Positions 42,229-51,720 of a DNA stretch of 64,000 bases are shown one piece after another. Numbering within the stretch: position 1 is the first letter of the stretch; every line of letters begins with the position of its first letter. Source of the DNA: Cytobacillus sp. NJ13 (GTDB taxonomy: Bacteria; Bacillota; Bacilli; Bacillales; Cytobacillaceae); NCBI GenBank assembly GCA_030348385.1, contig JAUCFP010000006.1, positions 1,116,001 to 1,180,000 of the forward strand, written 5' to 3'. Below the pieces are notes generated by a model. The model saw only the letters and a list, made by a program, of their open reading frames with translations, made no database searches and was not told where the DNA came from. The position numbers were made by a program, and so were the translations under genes.

Positions 42229-43104
42229 ATGCTCGTTTCAGAAATTGACATGATTACTCCTTCCTCGCTATCCGAATGTCTGACCCTGCTATCGAACGAA
42301 AGCAGGAAACATAGATTGATAGCTGGCGGTACAGATGCTGCAGTCCGGATGAAGGAAGGCAAATGGCTGCCTGAGATATGGATTAATATTAAAAACCTAA
42401 AAGAGCTGCGGTATATCGAAGAAAGGGAAGATTTTATCCATATTGGCCCCTTGACCACACATACCGATATGATTCATTCAACGCTTCTGCAGAGAAAAGC
42501 GGATGTTCTTGCGGAAGCAGCCCGAGAAGTTGGAGCCACTCAAATGCAGAATATGGGGACAATCGGCGGCAATATTGGTACTGCTTCCCCTGCAGGAGAT
42601 ACCCTTCCGGCTTTGTATGTTCTCGGTGCAATGCTCGAACTCACCTCACTGACGAATCAACGAATCATTCCAATTCAAGAGTTTATCACTGGTCCCGGCA
42701 GGACTGTTCTAAAAGAAAATGAAATGATTACAAAAATCCTTATAAAACCGCAAACGCCGAATGATATAGGCATTTTCCAAAAACTTGGCCCGCGCAAAGC
42801 ACAATCCATTTCCATTGTGAATGTTGCCATTTCACTCACAATGGACAATGACCGCAAATGCAGCAAAGGAAAAATTGCCTTTGGATCTGTGGCACCGACT
42901 ATTATCCGTGCACGCAAGTGTGAATCAATGCTTACCCTGGGTCAGCTTAACGATGATTTAATCCAGAATATCGCCAAGATTGCCTGGAAAGAGGTCATGC
43001 CCATTTCAGATGGAAGAGCAACTGCTGCTTATAGAAGGGATATGACAAGCGCTTTACTGGAAAGAGGATTATTCCGTCTAATCAGGAGGTGGGAAAACCA
43101 GTGA
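42229..43104 (+). CDS. Xanthine dehydrogenase family, FAD subunit
   Basis: 291 residues: N-terminal FAD-binding domain with LIAGGTDAAV (about residues 29-38) and GTIGGNIGTASPAGD (about residues 106-120), then the CO dehydrogenase flavoprotein C-terminal domain. It transfers electrons from the iron-sulfur subunit to NAD or another acceptor. ATG 42229 follows AGGAGG. Its stop TGA overlaps the GTG of the next gene. Confidence 0.93.
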   Translation: MLVSEIDMITPSSLSECLTLLSNESRKHRLIAGGTDAAVRMKEGKWLPEIWINIKNLKELRYIEEREDFIHIGPLTTHTDMIHSTLLQRKADVLAEAAREVGATQMQNMGTIGGNIGTASPAGDTLPALYVLGAMLELTSLTNQRIIPIQEFITGPGRTVLKENEMITKILIKPQTPNDIGIFQKLGPRKAQSISIVNVAISLTMDNDRKCSKGKIAFGSVAPTIIRARKCESMLTLGQLNDDLIQNIAKIAWKEVMPISDGRATAAYRRDMTSALLERGLFRLIRRWENQ

Positions 43105-45389
43105 ACACCAAATGGGTTGGAAAAAGAGTAAAAAGAATTGATGGTCCGGAAAAAGTAACCGGAGAATTAAAATATATGACCGATTACCAATTTGACGATA
43201 TGGTTTGGGGCAAAGTGCTGCGGTCTGAATATCCGCATGCCAAAATTAAATCCATTGACACTCAAGCAGCTAAAAACCTCCCTGGTGTTATTTGTGTACT
43301 CACCCATAAAGATATTCCCGGCTTTAATGGATTTGGGATTGTTGTTCCCGATCAGCCTGTTCTGTGTTCAGATGTCGTACGGTGCACGGGGGATGCTGTA
43401 GCATTGGCTGCAGCGGAAACACTGGAAATCGCCGAACAGGCACTGACCTTAATCAAAGTGGATTATGAGCCTTTGGAAGTTGTTGCAGATGCTGAATATG
43501 CCTTAACAGATTCTGCTCCAAAGCTTCATCCTGATGGCAATCTGCACAGCCATGTAAAAATAAAAAACGGAAACATTAAGAAAGCCTTCGAAGAAGCTGA
43601 CATCATTGTTGAGAATACCTTCTTCTCCCCCCGCCAAATGCATGCTTTTATAGAAACAGAAGGCGGCTGGGGAGTAATGGATGACGAAGGGTTTCTCACG
43701 ATTCGCTGCCCTGGCCAATACGCTTACCGCGATCGAATGCAGATTGCAAGGTCCCTGGCATATAACCCTGAAAGAATCAGAGTCATTTCAAGTCCTATTG
43801 GCGGAGCATTCGGCGGCAAGGATGAGATTACAGTTCAAATTTATCTGGCCCTTCTTGCCATGCATACAAACGGGCGGCCGGTAAAAATTCATTTAAGCCG
43901 TGAAGAGTCTGTCATTGCCGGCATAAAAAGGCATCCTTTTAAAGTCAAAATGAAAACGGCTGCCAAAAAAGACGGCACATTGCTCGCTAACCAGGTAACG
44001 GCTATAGGAGATACAGGTGCCTATGCTTCACTCGGAGGGGCAGTCATCGCTCTGGCGGTAGAACATTCATGCGGCCCTTATAAAATTCCAAATGTGGATC
44101 TCGAAGGCTTCTGTGTTTATACCAATAATGGCATTGCCGGTGCCTTTAGAGGCTTTGGCGTCAACCAGGTATGTATGGGAATTGAAACACATATGGATAT
44201 GATTGCTGAAAAACTGGGAATGGATCCAATTGAATTGCGCAAAAAAAATGTCTATCATCAGGGGGACGTTTCAAGTGTCGGCCACATTGTCAAATCCAGT
44301 GTGGGCACCTATAAAACGCTAGAAACCGCAGAAAATTGCGATCTGTGGAAGAACCGTGAAAAATATAAATCCGAAGTGAGTGAGCCATGGAAAAAACGGG
44401 GAGTTTCCCTTGCGACATCCTTTCATGGCATTGGAATGGGTATTGGCCTGCCTGATTATGGAGCCGCTTCTATCGAACTTCTGCCCGACGGAAAATTCCT
44501 TGTAGGTGTCGGATGCGAGGAAATCGGCGGAGGCAATAGCACTGTATACGCCCAGATAACGGCTGAGATGCTGAACTGTGATATCAGTAATATCATGATC
44601 GTTCAAGGAGATACACAGAAAACACTTGATGGCGGTACTGTAACTGCCTCCAGGTCCACCTATACCGGGGGAAGAGCTGTTGCGGCTGCAGCACCCAAGA
44701 TGACTGAGCTTCTTATTCAAACAGCTGCTGAAATGCTGAATTTACAGGCATCAAGAATTGACTTGCGACCAAATCATATTTCAGCAGATGGACAAATCAT
44801 ACCCTATAAGTCTATCTATAAGTACCTTTATGATCATCATCAGTCTGCCAGAGTAGAAGGACACTTCTACCTTCCAAAAGAAAAGGAAGAAATCAAAGGC
44901 TCAGGCGGTGCTCCCCATCATTTATACGGATATTTAACCCATGTAGTTATGGTTGAAGTAGATACTTTAACCGGTGAAACGGATGTATTGCGGGTTGTTT
45001 CCATCCCTGATGCAGGAAAAGTAATTAATCCCCAGGGGTTAGAGGGCCAGGCTGAAGGCGGAGCAGTAATGGGCATCGGCTATACCCTTTTTGAAGATGT
45101 GCTGATAGAAAAAGGATATCATAAGACACGGAATTTCACTGATTATATCATCCCTACTATTCGCGAGACGCCATTGATTGAGACCTTCCCTGTTGAAGAG
45201 CCCGAACGATCAGGGCCTTTTGGGGCAAAGGGAATTGGCGAAGTTGTAATGATTCCGATTATTGCTGCTATCATGTCGGCTATATTTGATGCAACAGGAG
45301 CTAGAATTTTTCATCTCCCCGCTACTCCCGAAAGAGTTTTTAATGCATTGAAAGATCTCAAAAAACAAAAAATCCAATCTGCAAGGTGA
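43101..45389 (+). CDS. Xanthine dehydrogenase family, molybdenum-binding subunit
   Basis: 762 residues. Catalytic subunit oxidising a purine such as hypoxanthine to xanthine. Cofactor-binding motifs: PIGGAFGGKDEIT (about residues 233-245), AGAFRGFGVNQV (about residues 350-361), and GPFGAKGIGEVV with the catalytic Glu near the end. GTG 43101 is preferred to the frame start at 43089: AGGAGGTG precedes it and it overlaps the previous stop (GTGA). Substrate is inferred from neighbours (purine permeases, adenine deaminase, riboswitch); related hydroxylases on other heterocycles cannot be excluded. Confidence 0.92.
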   Translation: MNTKWVGKRVKRIDGPEKVTGELKYMTDYQFDDMVWGKVLRSEYPHAKIKSIDTQAAKNLPGVICVLTHKDIPGFNGFGIVVPDQPVLCSDVVRCTGDAVALAAAETLEIAEQALTLIKVDYEPLEVVADAEYALTDSAPKLHPDGNLHSHVKIKNGNIKKAFEEADIIVENTFFSPRQMHAFIETEGGWGVMDDEGFLTIRCPGQYAYRDRMQIARSLAYNPERIRVISSPIGGAFGGKDEITVQIYLALLAMHTNGRPVKIHLSREESVIAGIKRHPFKVKMKTAAKKDGTLLANQVTAIGDTGAYASLGGAVIALAVEHSCGPYKIPNVDLEGFCVYTNNGIAGAFRGFGVNQVCMGIETHMDMIAEKLGMDPIELRKKNVYHQGDVSSVGHIVKSSVGTYKTLETAENCDLWKNREKYKSEVSEPWKKRGVSLATSFHGIGMGIGLPDYGAASIELLPDGKFLVGVGCEEIGGGNSTVYAQITAEMLNCDISNIMIVQGDTQKTLDGGTVTASRSTYTGGRAVAAAAPKMTELLIQTAAEMLNLQASRIDLRPNHISADGQIIPYKSIYKYLYDHHQSARVEGHFYLPKEKEEIKGSGGAPHHLYGYLTHVVMVEVDTLTGETDVLRVVSIPDAGKVINPQGLEGQAEGGAVMGIGYTLFEDVLIEKGYHKTRNFTDYIIPTIRETPLIETFPVEEPERSGPFGAKGIGEVVMIPIIAAIMSAIFDATGARIFHLPATPERVFNALKDLKKQKIQSAR

Positions 45390-45397
45390 TTCAATTG

Positions 45398-46231
45398 ATG
45401 AGCCGCAATTTATTTGCCGAATTAGAAGAGTCAATCAATAACCGGAAAGACACATTTCTGCTTACCATAACAGATTATCCTGATAAAAAGCTCCTCGGAA
45501 CTAAAGCTTTATTATGGCCAGATGGAGACTTTTGCACCGAAGCCTCTCTGCTGCCCCGGGATGTAAAGGATCTTTTAATAGCACAATGCAGTAAACTAGT
45601 GACCAATAAACGGTCTGGCACTGTGAAATTTGTGTGGAAGGATAGTATGATTGAATGTTTTGCAGAATACTTCCCTGCTCCGCTCCATTTGATAGTCGCC
45701 GGGGCTGGCCATGTGTGTGAACCCGTGGCAGAAATGGGGTGTATGCTGGGATTTTTCGTCACAGTAATCGACGATCGGGAAGAGTTCGCAAACAGGGAAC
45801 GCTTTCCATTTGCAAATGAAGTGGTTTGCCAATCCTATCTGCATTATTTCAGGAATGTTGATATTTCGGAAAAAACCTATATTCTCCTTCTTACCAGGGG
45901 ACATAAGTATGACGTTCTCAGTTTGAATGAACTTTTAAAAAGGAACAGTCAGCCAGGATATATAGGCATGATTGGCAGCAGAAGACGCATTTCAGGTGTT
46001 TTTAAAGAACTTCAGCAGGATTTTCCGGATGAAAGCTTTGACAATCTATACACCCCTGTGGGACTCGATATCGGAGCAGAAACACCTGCAGAGATAGCAG
46101 TCAGTATCATGGCAGAAATTCTGAAAGTAAAAAATCAAAAATCTGGAAACTCTTTAAGTACACAAATTAAAAAGTATGCAAAGATGGGTTTCCATGAGGG
46201 GGCCGGCAAATGGACCAAATGCAGCTCATAA
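45398..46231 (+). CDS. XdhC/CoxI-family molybdenum cofactor maturation protein
   Basis: 277 residues with an N-terminal XdhC domain and a C-terminal Rossmann domain (LIVAGAGHVCEPVAEMGCML, then VIDDREEFAN, GMIGSRRR and GLDIGAETPAEIAVSI). It binds and delivers sulfurated molybdenum cofactor to the dehydrogenase. ATG 45398 is chosen since AAGGTGAT lies upstream; a GTG at 45386 overlaps the previous stop. It is followed by a second, shorter XdhC protein. Confidence 0.9.
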   Translation: MSRNLFAELEESINNRKDTFLLTITDYPDKKLLGTKALLWPDGDFCTEASLLPRDVKDLLIAQCSKLVTNKRSGTVKFVWKDSMIECFAEYFPAPLHLIVAGAGHVCEPVAEMGCMLGFFVTVIDDREEFANRERFPFANEVVCQSYLHYFRNVDISEKTYILLLTRGHKYDVLSLNELLKRNSQPGYIGMIGSRRRISGVFKELQQDFPDESFDNLYTPVGLDIGAETPAEIAVSIMAEILKVKNQKSGNSLSTQIKKYAKMGFHEGAGKWTKCSS

Positions 46232-46524
46232 AACGAGCCATGGAAGTCGGGAAAGGAGGTGAGAAAGCAGCGCTCGCCACAATTATCCGCACCAAAGGAT
46301 CCACTCCGAGAAAAACTGGAAGCCGAATGATTGTGTTTCCCTGCGGAAGAATTGAAGGTACAATCGGCGGGGGCTGCGGTGAAGCAGAAGTGATTGAGAA
46401 GGCCTTCGAAGTCATCCAATCGAATATTCCAAGTCAAAAGCGCGTTGATTTAACGAAAGGACTATTTTTTGAAGATGGAGGAATCTGCGGCGGAATTATG
46501 GATGTCTTTATTGAACCTATTTAA
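46210..46524 (+). CDS. Short XdhC/CoxI-domain protein
   Basis: 104 residues consisting of just the N-terminal XdhC domain: ALATIIRTKGSTPRKTGSRM and EGTIGGGCGEAEVIEKA, then GGICGGIMDVFIEP. It overlaps the previous gene by 22 bases. Together the two XdhC genes resemble a split cofactor-insertion pair; it probably assists sulfuration of the molybdenum cofactor. ATG 46210 has a G-rich site upstream. Confidence 0.85.
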   Translation: MDQMQLIKRAMEVGKGGEKAALATIIRTKGSTPRKTGSRMIVFPCGRIEGTIGGGCGEAEVIEKAFEVIQSNIPSQKRVDLTKGLFFEDGGICGGIMDVFIEPI

Positions 46525-46614
46525 CCAAAATAATGTATAACTCCCGCCTATTCCATGGTCAAGTCAGTTTGTATTGCACGATGGACATTTACCATGAAGA
46601 AGGAGTGACTTTTC

Positions 46615-47982
46615 ATGTCGATGATCGGAAAGGATCTTGGGTCGGGCCTCCCGCCTGCCTCTGATGCGAACCTCTTAGAACGGCTCTTTAAGCTATCCGC
46701 ACGAAATACCAATGTAAAGACAGAACTGCTTGCGGGCGTTACTTCGTTTTTGACAATGAGCTATATCATCTTTGTCAACCCGATTATCTTAGCTGACGCA
46801 GGAATACCAAAAGAAGCCGCACTTGCGGCAACCATTTACGCAAGTGTCTTCTGCACTCTTCTAATGGCACTGTGGGCAAATTTCCCTGTAGCGGTTGCCC
46901 CTGGCATGGGGCTGAATGCCTTTTTTGCCTATACAGTTGTCCTTGGTCAGGGTCTTTCCTGGCAAACAGCCCTTGGAGCTGTATTTATATCTGGAATTGT
47001 GTTCTTAATTTTGACAGTTACAGGAGTCCGTCAAAAGATCGTAGATGGTGTCCCGGATGTTTTAAAGTCAGCTATAGGTGTTGGGATTGGTTTATTTATT
47101 GCTTTTATTGGCTTAAAAAATGCAGAGCTTGTGGTCGCAAATGAATCTACATTTGTCGGCTTAGGAAGCATAACAAGCCAAGGACCGCTTCTTGCCCTTT
47201 TTGGATTAATTATTGCCGCCCTCCTCATGGCAAAAAAAGTAAAAGGCGCGCTGCTTATTAGTATATTGGGTACAAGTGCGCTGGCCATGATTGTTGGCTT
47301 TATTGCCTATCCAAAGGCCGTAAGTGATATCGTATCCCTCAGTCTCCCAAGCATGTCTGAGACGTTTTTAGCTATGGATATTCTGGGAGCAGTAAAATAT
47401 GGAATCATCTCAGTCATTTTCTCCTTTACTATTGTAGAATTATTTGACAATTTAGCTACCCTCATCGGATTATCAAGAAAAGCTGGCCTCACTGATGAAA
47501 ATGGAAAAATCGAAAATCTGGATCGTGCACTTCAGGCAGATGCAGTTGGCACGATGGCAAGTGCAGCTTTTGGAAGCACTGCCTTAAACGCTTATGTGGA
47601 AAACGCAACCGGGATCTCGGAAGGCGGACGCACTGGCTTAACTGCTTTAACTGTAGCTGTTCTATTTTTTCTGTCGCTCATCTTTGCTCCGTTCATTTAT
47701 TTCATACCGTCTGTAGCCACAGCACCTATTCTTATCCTCGTTGGTGCCTTAATGCTCAGTGAAATAAAACATATCAGCTTCGATGACTTCACGGATGTTA
47801 TACCTGTTTTTTTAACAATCGTTCTTATGCCTTTAACTTTCAGCATCGCCCAGGGGCTAGCATTCGGCTTTATCTCTTATACACTGCTTAAGCTTCTTAC
47901 AGGCAAGCATCATCAAATTCACTGGATCATGTATTTTGTCAGTGCAGCCTTTATCATTAATTTCATTATGGGCGGACATTAA
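46615..47982 (+). CDS. AzgA-type purine permease (guanine/hypoxanthine)
   Basis: 455 residues with about twelve to fourteen membrane segments. AzgA/PbuG features: AGVTSFLTMSYIIFVNPIIL (about residues 40-59), FPVAVAPGMGLNAFFAYTVV (about residues 88-107), IVELFDNLATLIGLSRKAGL and AYVENATGISEGGRTGLTAL. Imports hypoxanthine, guanine or adenine by proton symport. ATG 46615 follows AAGGAGTGA. It sits between XdhC and adenine deaminase, feeding adenine/hypoxanthine to the pathway. Confidence 0.92.
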   Translation: MSMIGKDLGSGLPPASDANLLERLFKLSARNTNVKTELLAGVTSFLTMSYIIFVNPIILADAGIPKEAALAATIYASVFCTLLMALWANFPVAVAPGMGLNAFFAYTVVLGQGLSWQTALGAVFISGIVFLILTVTGVRQKIVDGVPDVLKSAIGVGIGLFIAFIGLKNAELVVANESTFVGLGSITSQGPLLALFGLIIAALLMAKKVKGALLISILGTSALAMIVGFIAYPKAVSDIVSLSLPSMSETFLAMDILGAVKYGIISVIFSFTIVELFDNLATLIGLSRKAGLTDENGKIENLDRALQADAVGTMASAAFGSTALNAYVENATGISEGGRTGLTALTVAVLFFLSLIFAPFIYFIPSVATAPILILVGALMLSEIKHISFDDFTDVIPVFLTIVLMPLTFSIAQGLAFGFISYTLLKLLTGKHHQIHWIMYFVSAAFIINFIMGGH

Positions 47983-48021
47983 TCAGATGATTGTCATTTT
48001 CAAAAAAAGCGAGGAGTTTAC

Positions 48022-49758
48022 ATGAAGCTAACCATTGAAAATTTACGAAAAAGAATTGACGTAGCAGCCAAAAGGACTCCTGCCGATCTGGTCATTAAAA
48101 ACGGGAAGGTAATAAATGTATTTACACGTGAAATTATCGAGGAAGACATAGCCATTGCCGATGGATTCGTAGCTGGCTTAGGAAACTATGAAGGGAAGGA
48201 AATGATTGATGCTGGGGGCAGCTTTATAGCCCCCGGCTTCATTGACGGGCATGTCCATATTGAGTCAGCGATGGTTACCCCTGCAGAATTCAGCAATGTT
48301 GTCCTCCCGCATGGAGTAACGACTGTCATTGCAGACCCTCACGAAATAGCCAATGTCAGCGGAACAAAAGGCATTGATTTCATGCTGAAATCTTCAGAAG
48401 AAATCCCGCTTGATGTATTTTTTATGCTTCCATCCTGTGTGCCTGCCACTCCATTTGAAAATGCCGGCGCTTCCCTCAGTTACAAGGATCTTGAAAAATA
48501 TTACGGTCACCCGAGAGTGCTCGGTCTTGGCGAAGTGATGGATTACCCTGCTGTTATGAACAATGATGCAGAAATGCTAAAAAAACTGGAAGACGCACAT
48601 AGCAAAGGAAAAAGCATTGATGGGCATGCAGCAGGACTTAATGCAGATGAAATTAATATATACATGGCTGCCGGCATTAGAACGGACCATGAATGCATAA
48701 ACCCTGAAGAAGCGCTGGACCGAATGCGCAAAGGGATGTATGTTATGCTGAGGGAAGGATCTGCGGCTAGGGACTTATTATCAATTCTTAAATCTGTCAG
48801 CGAACATAACGCACGGCGCTGTTTATTCGTGACGGATGACAAGCATCTGGATGACCTGATCAATGAAGGCAGCATTGACCATAATGTCAGAATGGCCATT
48901 AAGGAAGGAATGGATCCAATCCTTGCCGTTCAAATTGCTACGCTGAATGCAGCAGAATGCTTCGGCCTGAAAAATAAAGGGGCTATTGCTCCCGGTTATG
49001 AAGCCGATCTGGTTTTTATTAGTGATCTTAGGAATGTCAAGATTGAAAAAGTAATGAAGAGCGGAATACTTGCTGCAGAAAACGGGGTCATTAAGGATCC
49101 AGTTCAGGACAGCGTCGAACCTGCACCTGCCATTTTGGACAGTGTCAAAATCGGCAGCATAAACGGTGAAGATTTAAGCATAAACATTGGAACTGGTAAT
49201 GCCAATATTATTGGCATTATACCGAACAGCATTGTGACCAGACACCTGCTGGAAAAGGCCGATTCTCTTAATGGCTATTTCCAGCCTAATCCTGAAAAAG
49301 ATTATTTAAAGTTGGCTGTGGTGGAGCGGCATAATCTCACCGGAAGCATCGGGCTTGGCATAATTAAGGGACTGGGGATTACAAGAGGAGGGATTGCCTC
49401 AACGGTTGCCCACGATTCCCATAATATTGTGGCAGCCGGCACCTCTGATGAAGATTTACTGGCGGCCATTAAGCAGACGGCATCAATGAAAGGCGGTCTG
49501 GCTGTTGTACAGGATGGAAAAATCCTTGCGGAACTGCCCCTGCCTATTGCGGGGCTCATGAGTGATCGGGATTCTTCATTTATTTTCGGACGTTTGTCTG
49601 AATTGAATCATGCACTTCGAACAGTCGGATGCAGCATGGAATTCAACCCGTTTTTGACGCTTTCATTTTTAGCGCTTCCAGTAATACCTGAGCTCAAGTT
49701 AACTGATAAAGGATTATTTTCCGTCAGATCCTTTAGCCACATAAAAGCAGAAGCATAG
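48022..49758 (+). CDS. ade: Adenine deaminase, canonical
   Basis: 578 residues. Converts adenine to hypoxanthine and ammonia with a binuclear Fe/Mn centre. All ligands expected for the family are present: GHVHIES (H77, H79), GLGEVMD (E171), DGHAAGL (H202), RTDHEC (H223) and VTDDKH (D272 or D273). The C-terminal Ade domain holds VAHDSHNIVAAG. ATG 48022 follows GAGGAG. As last gene of the xanthine dehydrogenase operon, it supplies hypoxanthine. It contrasts with the divergent paralogue at 29,767. Confidence 0.95.
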   Translation: MKLTIENLRKRIDVAAKRTPADLVIKNGKVINVFTREIIEEDIAIADGFVAGLGNYEGKEMIDAGGSFIAPGFIDGHVHIESAMVTPAEFSNVVLPHGVTTVIADPHEIANVSGTKGIDFMLKSSEEIPLDVFFMLPSCVPATPFENAGASLSYKDLEKYYGHPRVLGLGEVMDYPAVMNNDAEMLKKLEDAHSKGKSIDGHAAGLNADEINIYMAAGIRTDHECINPEEALDRMRKGMYVMLREGSAARDLLSILKSVSEHNARRCLFVTDDKHLDDLINEGSIDHNVRMAIKEGMDPILAVQIATLNAAECFGLKNKGAIAPGYEADLVFISDLRNVKIEKVMKSGILAAENGVIKDPVQDSVEPAPAILDSVKIGSINGEDLSINIGTGNANIIGIIPNSIVTRHLLEKADSLNGYFQPNPEKDYLKLAVVERHNLTGSIGLGIIKGLGITRGGIASTVAHDSHNIVAAGTSDEDLLAAIKQTASMKGGLAVVQDGKILAELPLPIAGLMSDRDSSFIFGRLSELNHALRTVGCSMEFNPFLTLSFLALPVIPELKLTDKGLFSVRSFSHIKAEA

Positions 49759-49837
49759 AAAAGCGGAAGGCGCCCGCCTATCGGCGCCTGGAGCTAGACA
49801 ATTATCTAACTTCAGAATTTATACATTCTTATCTTTT
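49757..49837 (+). repeat. Dispersed intergenic repeat, copy 1
   Basis: Contains AAGGCGCCCGCCTATCGGCG and CCTGGAGCTAGACA, then an AT-rich flank with ACTTCAGAATTTATACATTC. An inverted, longer version lies at 58,361-58,457. The core can form a GGCGCC-rich hairpin. Such elements are scattered in many Bacillaceae genomes. Confidence 0.8.
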
Positions 49838-49871
49838 AAAATAAGGCCGGGATATTCTCCGGCCTTATTTC
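49838..49871. terminator. Bidirectional terminator
   Basis: AATAAGGCCGG / CCGGCCTTATT, an 11-bp stem with an 8-base loop, between converging adenine deaminase and GH18 genes. Confidence 0.9.
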
Positions 49872-51591
49872 ATTTCTTAGTAAGTTCCTTCTTATTTAAT
49901 GATAATGCTGCCCAGGCTGTTTCATCTGCAAAGTACCTGCTCCAGCTTGCCACACCGGCCAAATTATATTTCTTTGCCAATTCAGCCCGTTTTGTTAATG
50001 ATATTTCATCTTCAAGCCACACTTTGTATGTGATTTTATCTTTTTCTGAAAAATGCTCAGCATAATTTTGCCCGCTTTCCGGATCATATGCTGGTGTAAC
50101 TTTATTTTGACTGAGCCATTCTTTCACTTTGCTCATAGAAAGTGCTTTAGAAGAAACATCCCCGTTTGATTTTTGTTCCCATAATCTAGTATACAATGGC
50201 ACTCCCAATATTAATTTTTCATTGGGCACAAACTCGAGCAGATGTTTCAGGTTTTCTTCCACCCACGGCAGGCTAGCTACGCTTCCTGCAACCTGCGAGC
50301 TTCCCCAATGCTCATCATAAGCCATGACAACCAAATAATCTGCTATCCCGGCAAGTTTTTCTCTTTCATAAAAAGCTGACCAATTACCGCTAGATGAAAT
50401 GAAAGTGATATCCATCGAAACGGCTAAACCTGCTTCATGAAAGTACGGAGTGGCTTCCCTCACAAACTGCGTTATTAAAGGCCCATCCTCCGGGTTAACA
50501 TTTTCAATGTCAAGATTGACTCCGTTTAATTCATACAATTGACTGAAATGCAGAAGCTGTCGAATCATATTCTGCCTTGTTTCAAAAGAACCAAATGCTT
50601 CATGTGTTAAAACAGGGTCAAATGCATTTGAAAACAAGCCCCATATTTGGTATCCCTGTTTTCTTGCCCACATTGAATAATCTTTCGATCCCAGGTTTTT
50701 GATGGAACCTTTTCCGTCCGCAAGCTCAAACCATGTTGGCGAAATGACATTAACGCCCGGCATCTTCGGAATTTTAGTTGTATTGGGATTTTTTGTATAT
50801 ACAGCTTCCCAGGTCAGCTGTATAGGAGCTTCCACTTCTGGCACTGTATTAACTGATTCTTCAAGGGAAATAGCAATCTGTTTGCTCTCACCCTTTTTTA
50901 TGTATTGTTTCTTCAAATATCCAGCTGTACCGTCTTCTTTTCTAATAAAATAGTAGTCTCCCTTTTCTTGTTCTATTAAAACATTCTCGTTTGGAGATAC
51001 TGAAGACGTGTATGGGGACTCCAAGCTGTCTTTCGTCCGAAGCCGAAGCAATTCTTCATGAATATCTTTTCCTTTTACCTTACCGGAAACCATTGACTCC
51101 CCATTCTTTTGAACTCTTATTGCACCTGTATCAGAGAGAATTGAATAAGAAATTGGATAGAAAGCCAATAGCGGCTCGACCGCCAAATATCTGTCTTTTC
51201 CTATCTGTTTAGCAACTGTAAAATCCAGTTTCATAGGCTTCTCATTCACATAATAGCTCAAAGATTCAGATGGCAATTGTACAACTTTATTTTTTGTGGC
51301 GATAATGACGGATTGTGAGTGTTCATCAAAAATAATAGCTTCATCAATAAATTCCTGCAAAAACGTTAAGGGCAGGTAGATCGATTCATCTTCTATATAA
51401 GCATTGCCCGCCTGTTTGCCCATAAACAAAATCGGATGATCTCCTTTAAAGTAAGATACCTTTTCCTTAGAGGCAAAAGGATATAAAAACACCAATATGC
51501 TTGATGTTATCAGTGTAAAAGCAAACAAAAGCCCCGCAAAAATAAGTTTTTTAGCGGGAGGTTTTTGTGGATTTGTTTCAATTTTATACAT
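49870..51591 (-). CDS. GH18-family glycosidase with N-terminal membrane anchor
   Basis: 573 residues: a membrane segment or uncleaved signal (about residues 13-36), a copper-amine-oxidase-like N-terminal region, an SH3-like segment, and a C-terminal glycoside hydrolase 18 barrel. The active site reads LNGVNLDIENV, ending in the catalytic Glu (D-x-E variant), with VMAYDEHWGSSQVAGSVASL further on. Similar proteins act on peptidoglycan or spore cortex during germination. ATG 51591 follows GGGAGG; an earlier in-frame TTG at 51609 is inside that site. Confidence 0.85.
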   Translation of the reverse strand: MYKIETNPQKPPAKKLIFAGLLFAFTLITSSILVFLYPFASKEKVSYFKGDHPILFMGKQAGNAYIEDESIYLPLTFLQEFIDEAIIFDEHSQSVIIATKNKVVQLPSESLSYYVNEKPMKLDFTVAKQIGKDRYLAVEPLLAFYPISYSILSDTGAIRVQKNGESMVSGKVKGKDIHEELLRLRTKDSLESPYTSSVSPNENVLIEQEKGDYYFIRKEDGTAGYLKKQYIKKGESKQIAISLEESVNTVPEVEAPIQLTWEAVYTKNPNTTKIPKMPGVNVISPTWFELADGKGSIKNLGSKDYSMWARKQGYQIWGLFSNAFDPVLTHEAFGSFETRQNMIRQLLHFSQLYELNGVNLDIENVNPEDGPLITQFVREATPYFHEAGLAVSMDITFISSSGNWSAFYEREKLAGIADYLVVMAYDEHWGSSQVAGSVASLPWVEENLKHLLEFVPNEKLILGVPLYTRLWEQKSNGDVSSKALSMSKVKEWLSQNKVTPAYDPESGQNYAEHFSEKDKITYKVWLEDEISLTKRAELAKKYNLAGVASWSRYFADETAWAALSLNKKELTKK

Positions 51592-51720
51592 TCCTTTTCC
51601 TCCCTTCAATCCATCGTATGGAAATAATCAGAAAATGGGAAGAAAATTTAGAATGTCTTCAGCTTATTTCCACCCCTCCTATATTAACGGAATTAATACA
51701 GGAAAGGTTTCAAGTTTTTA

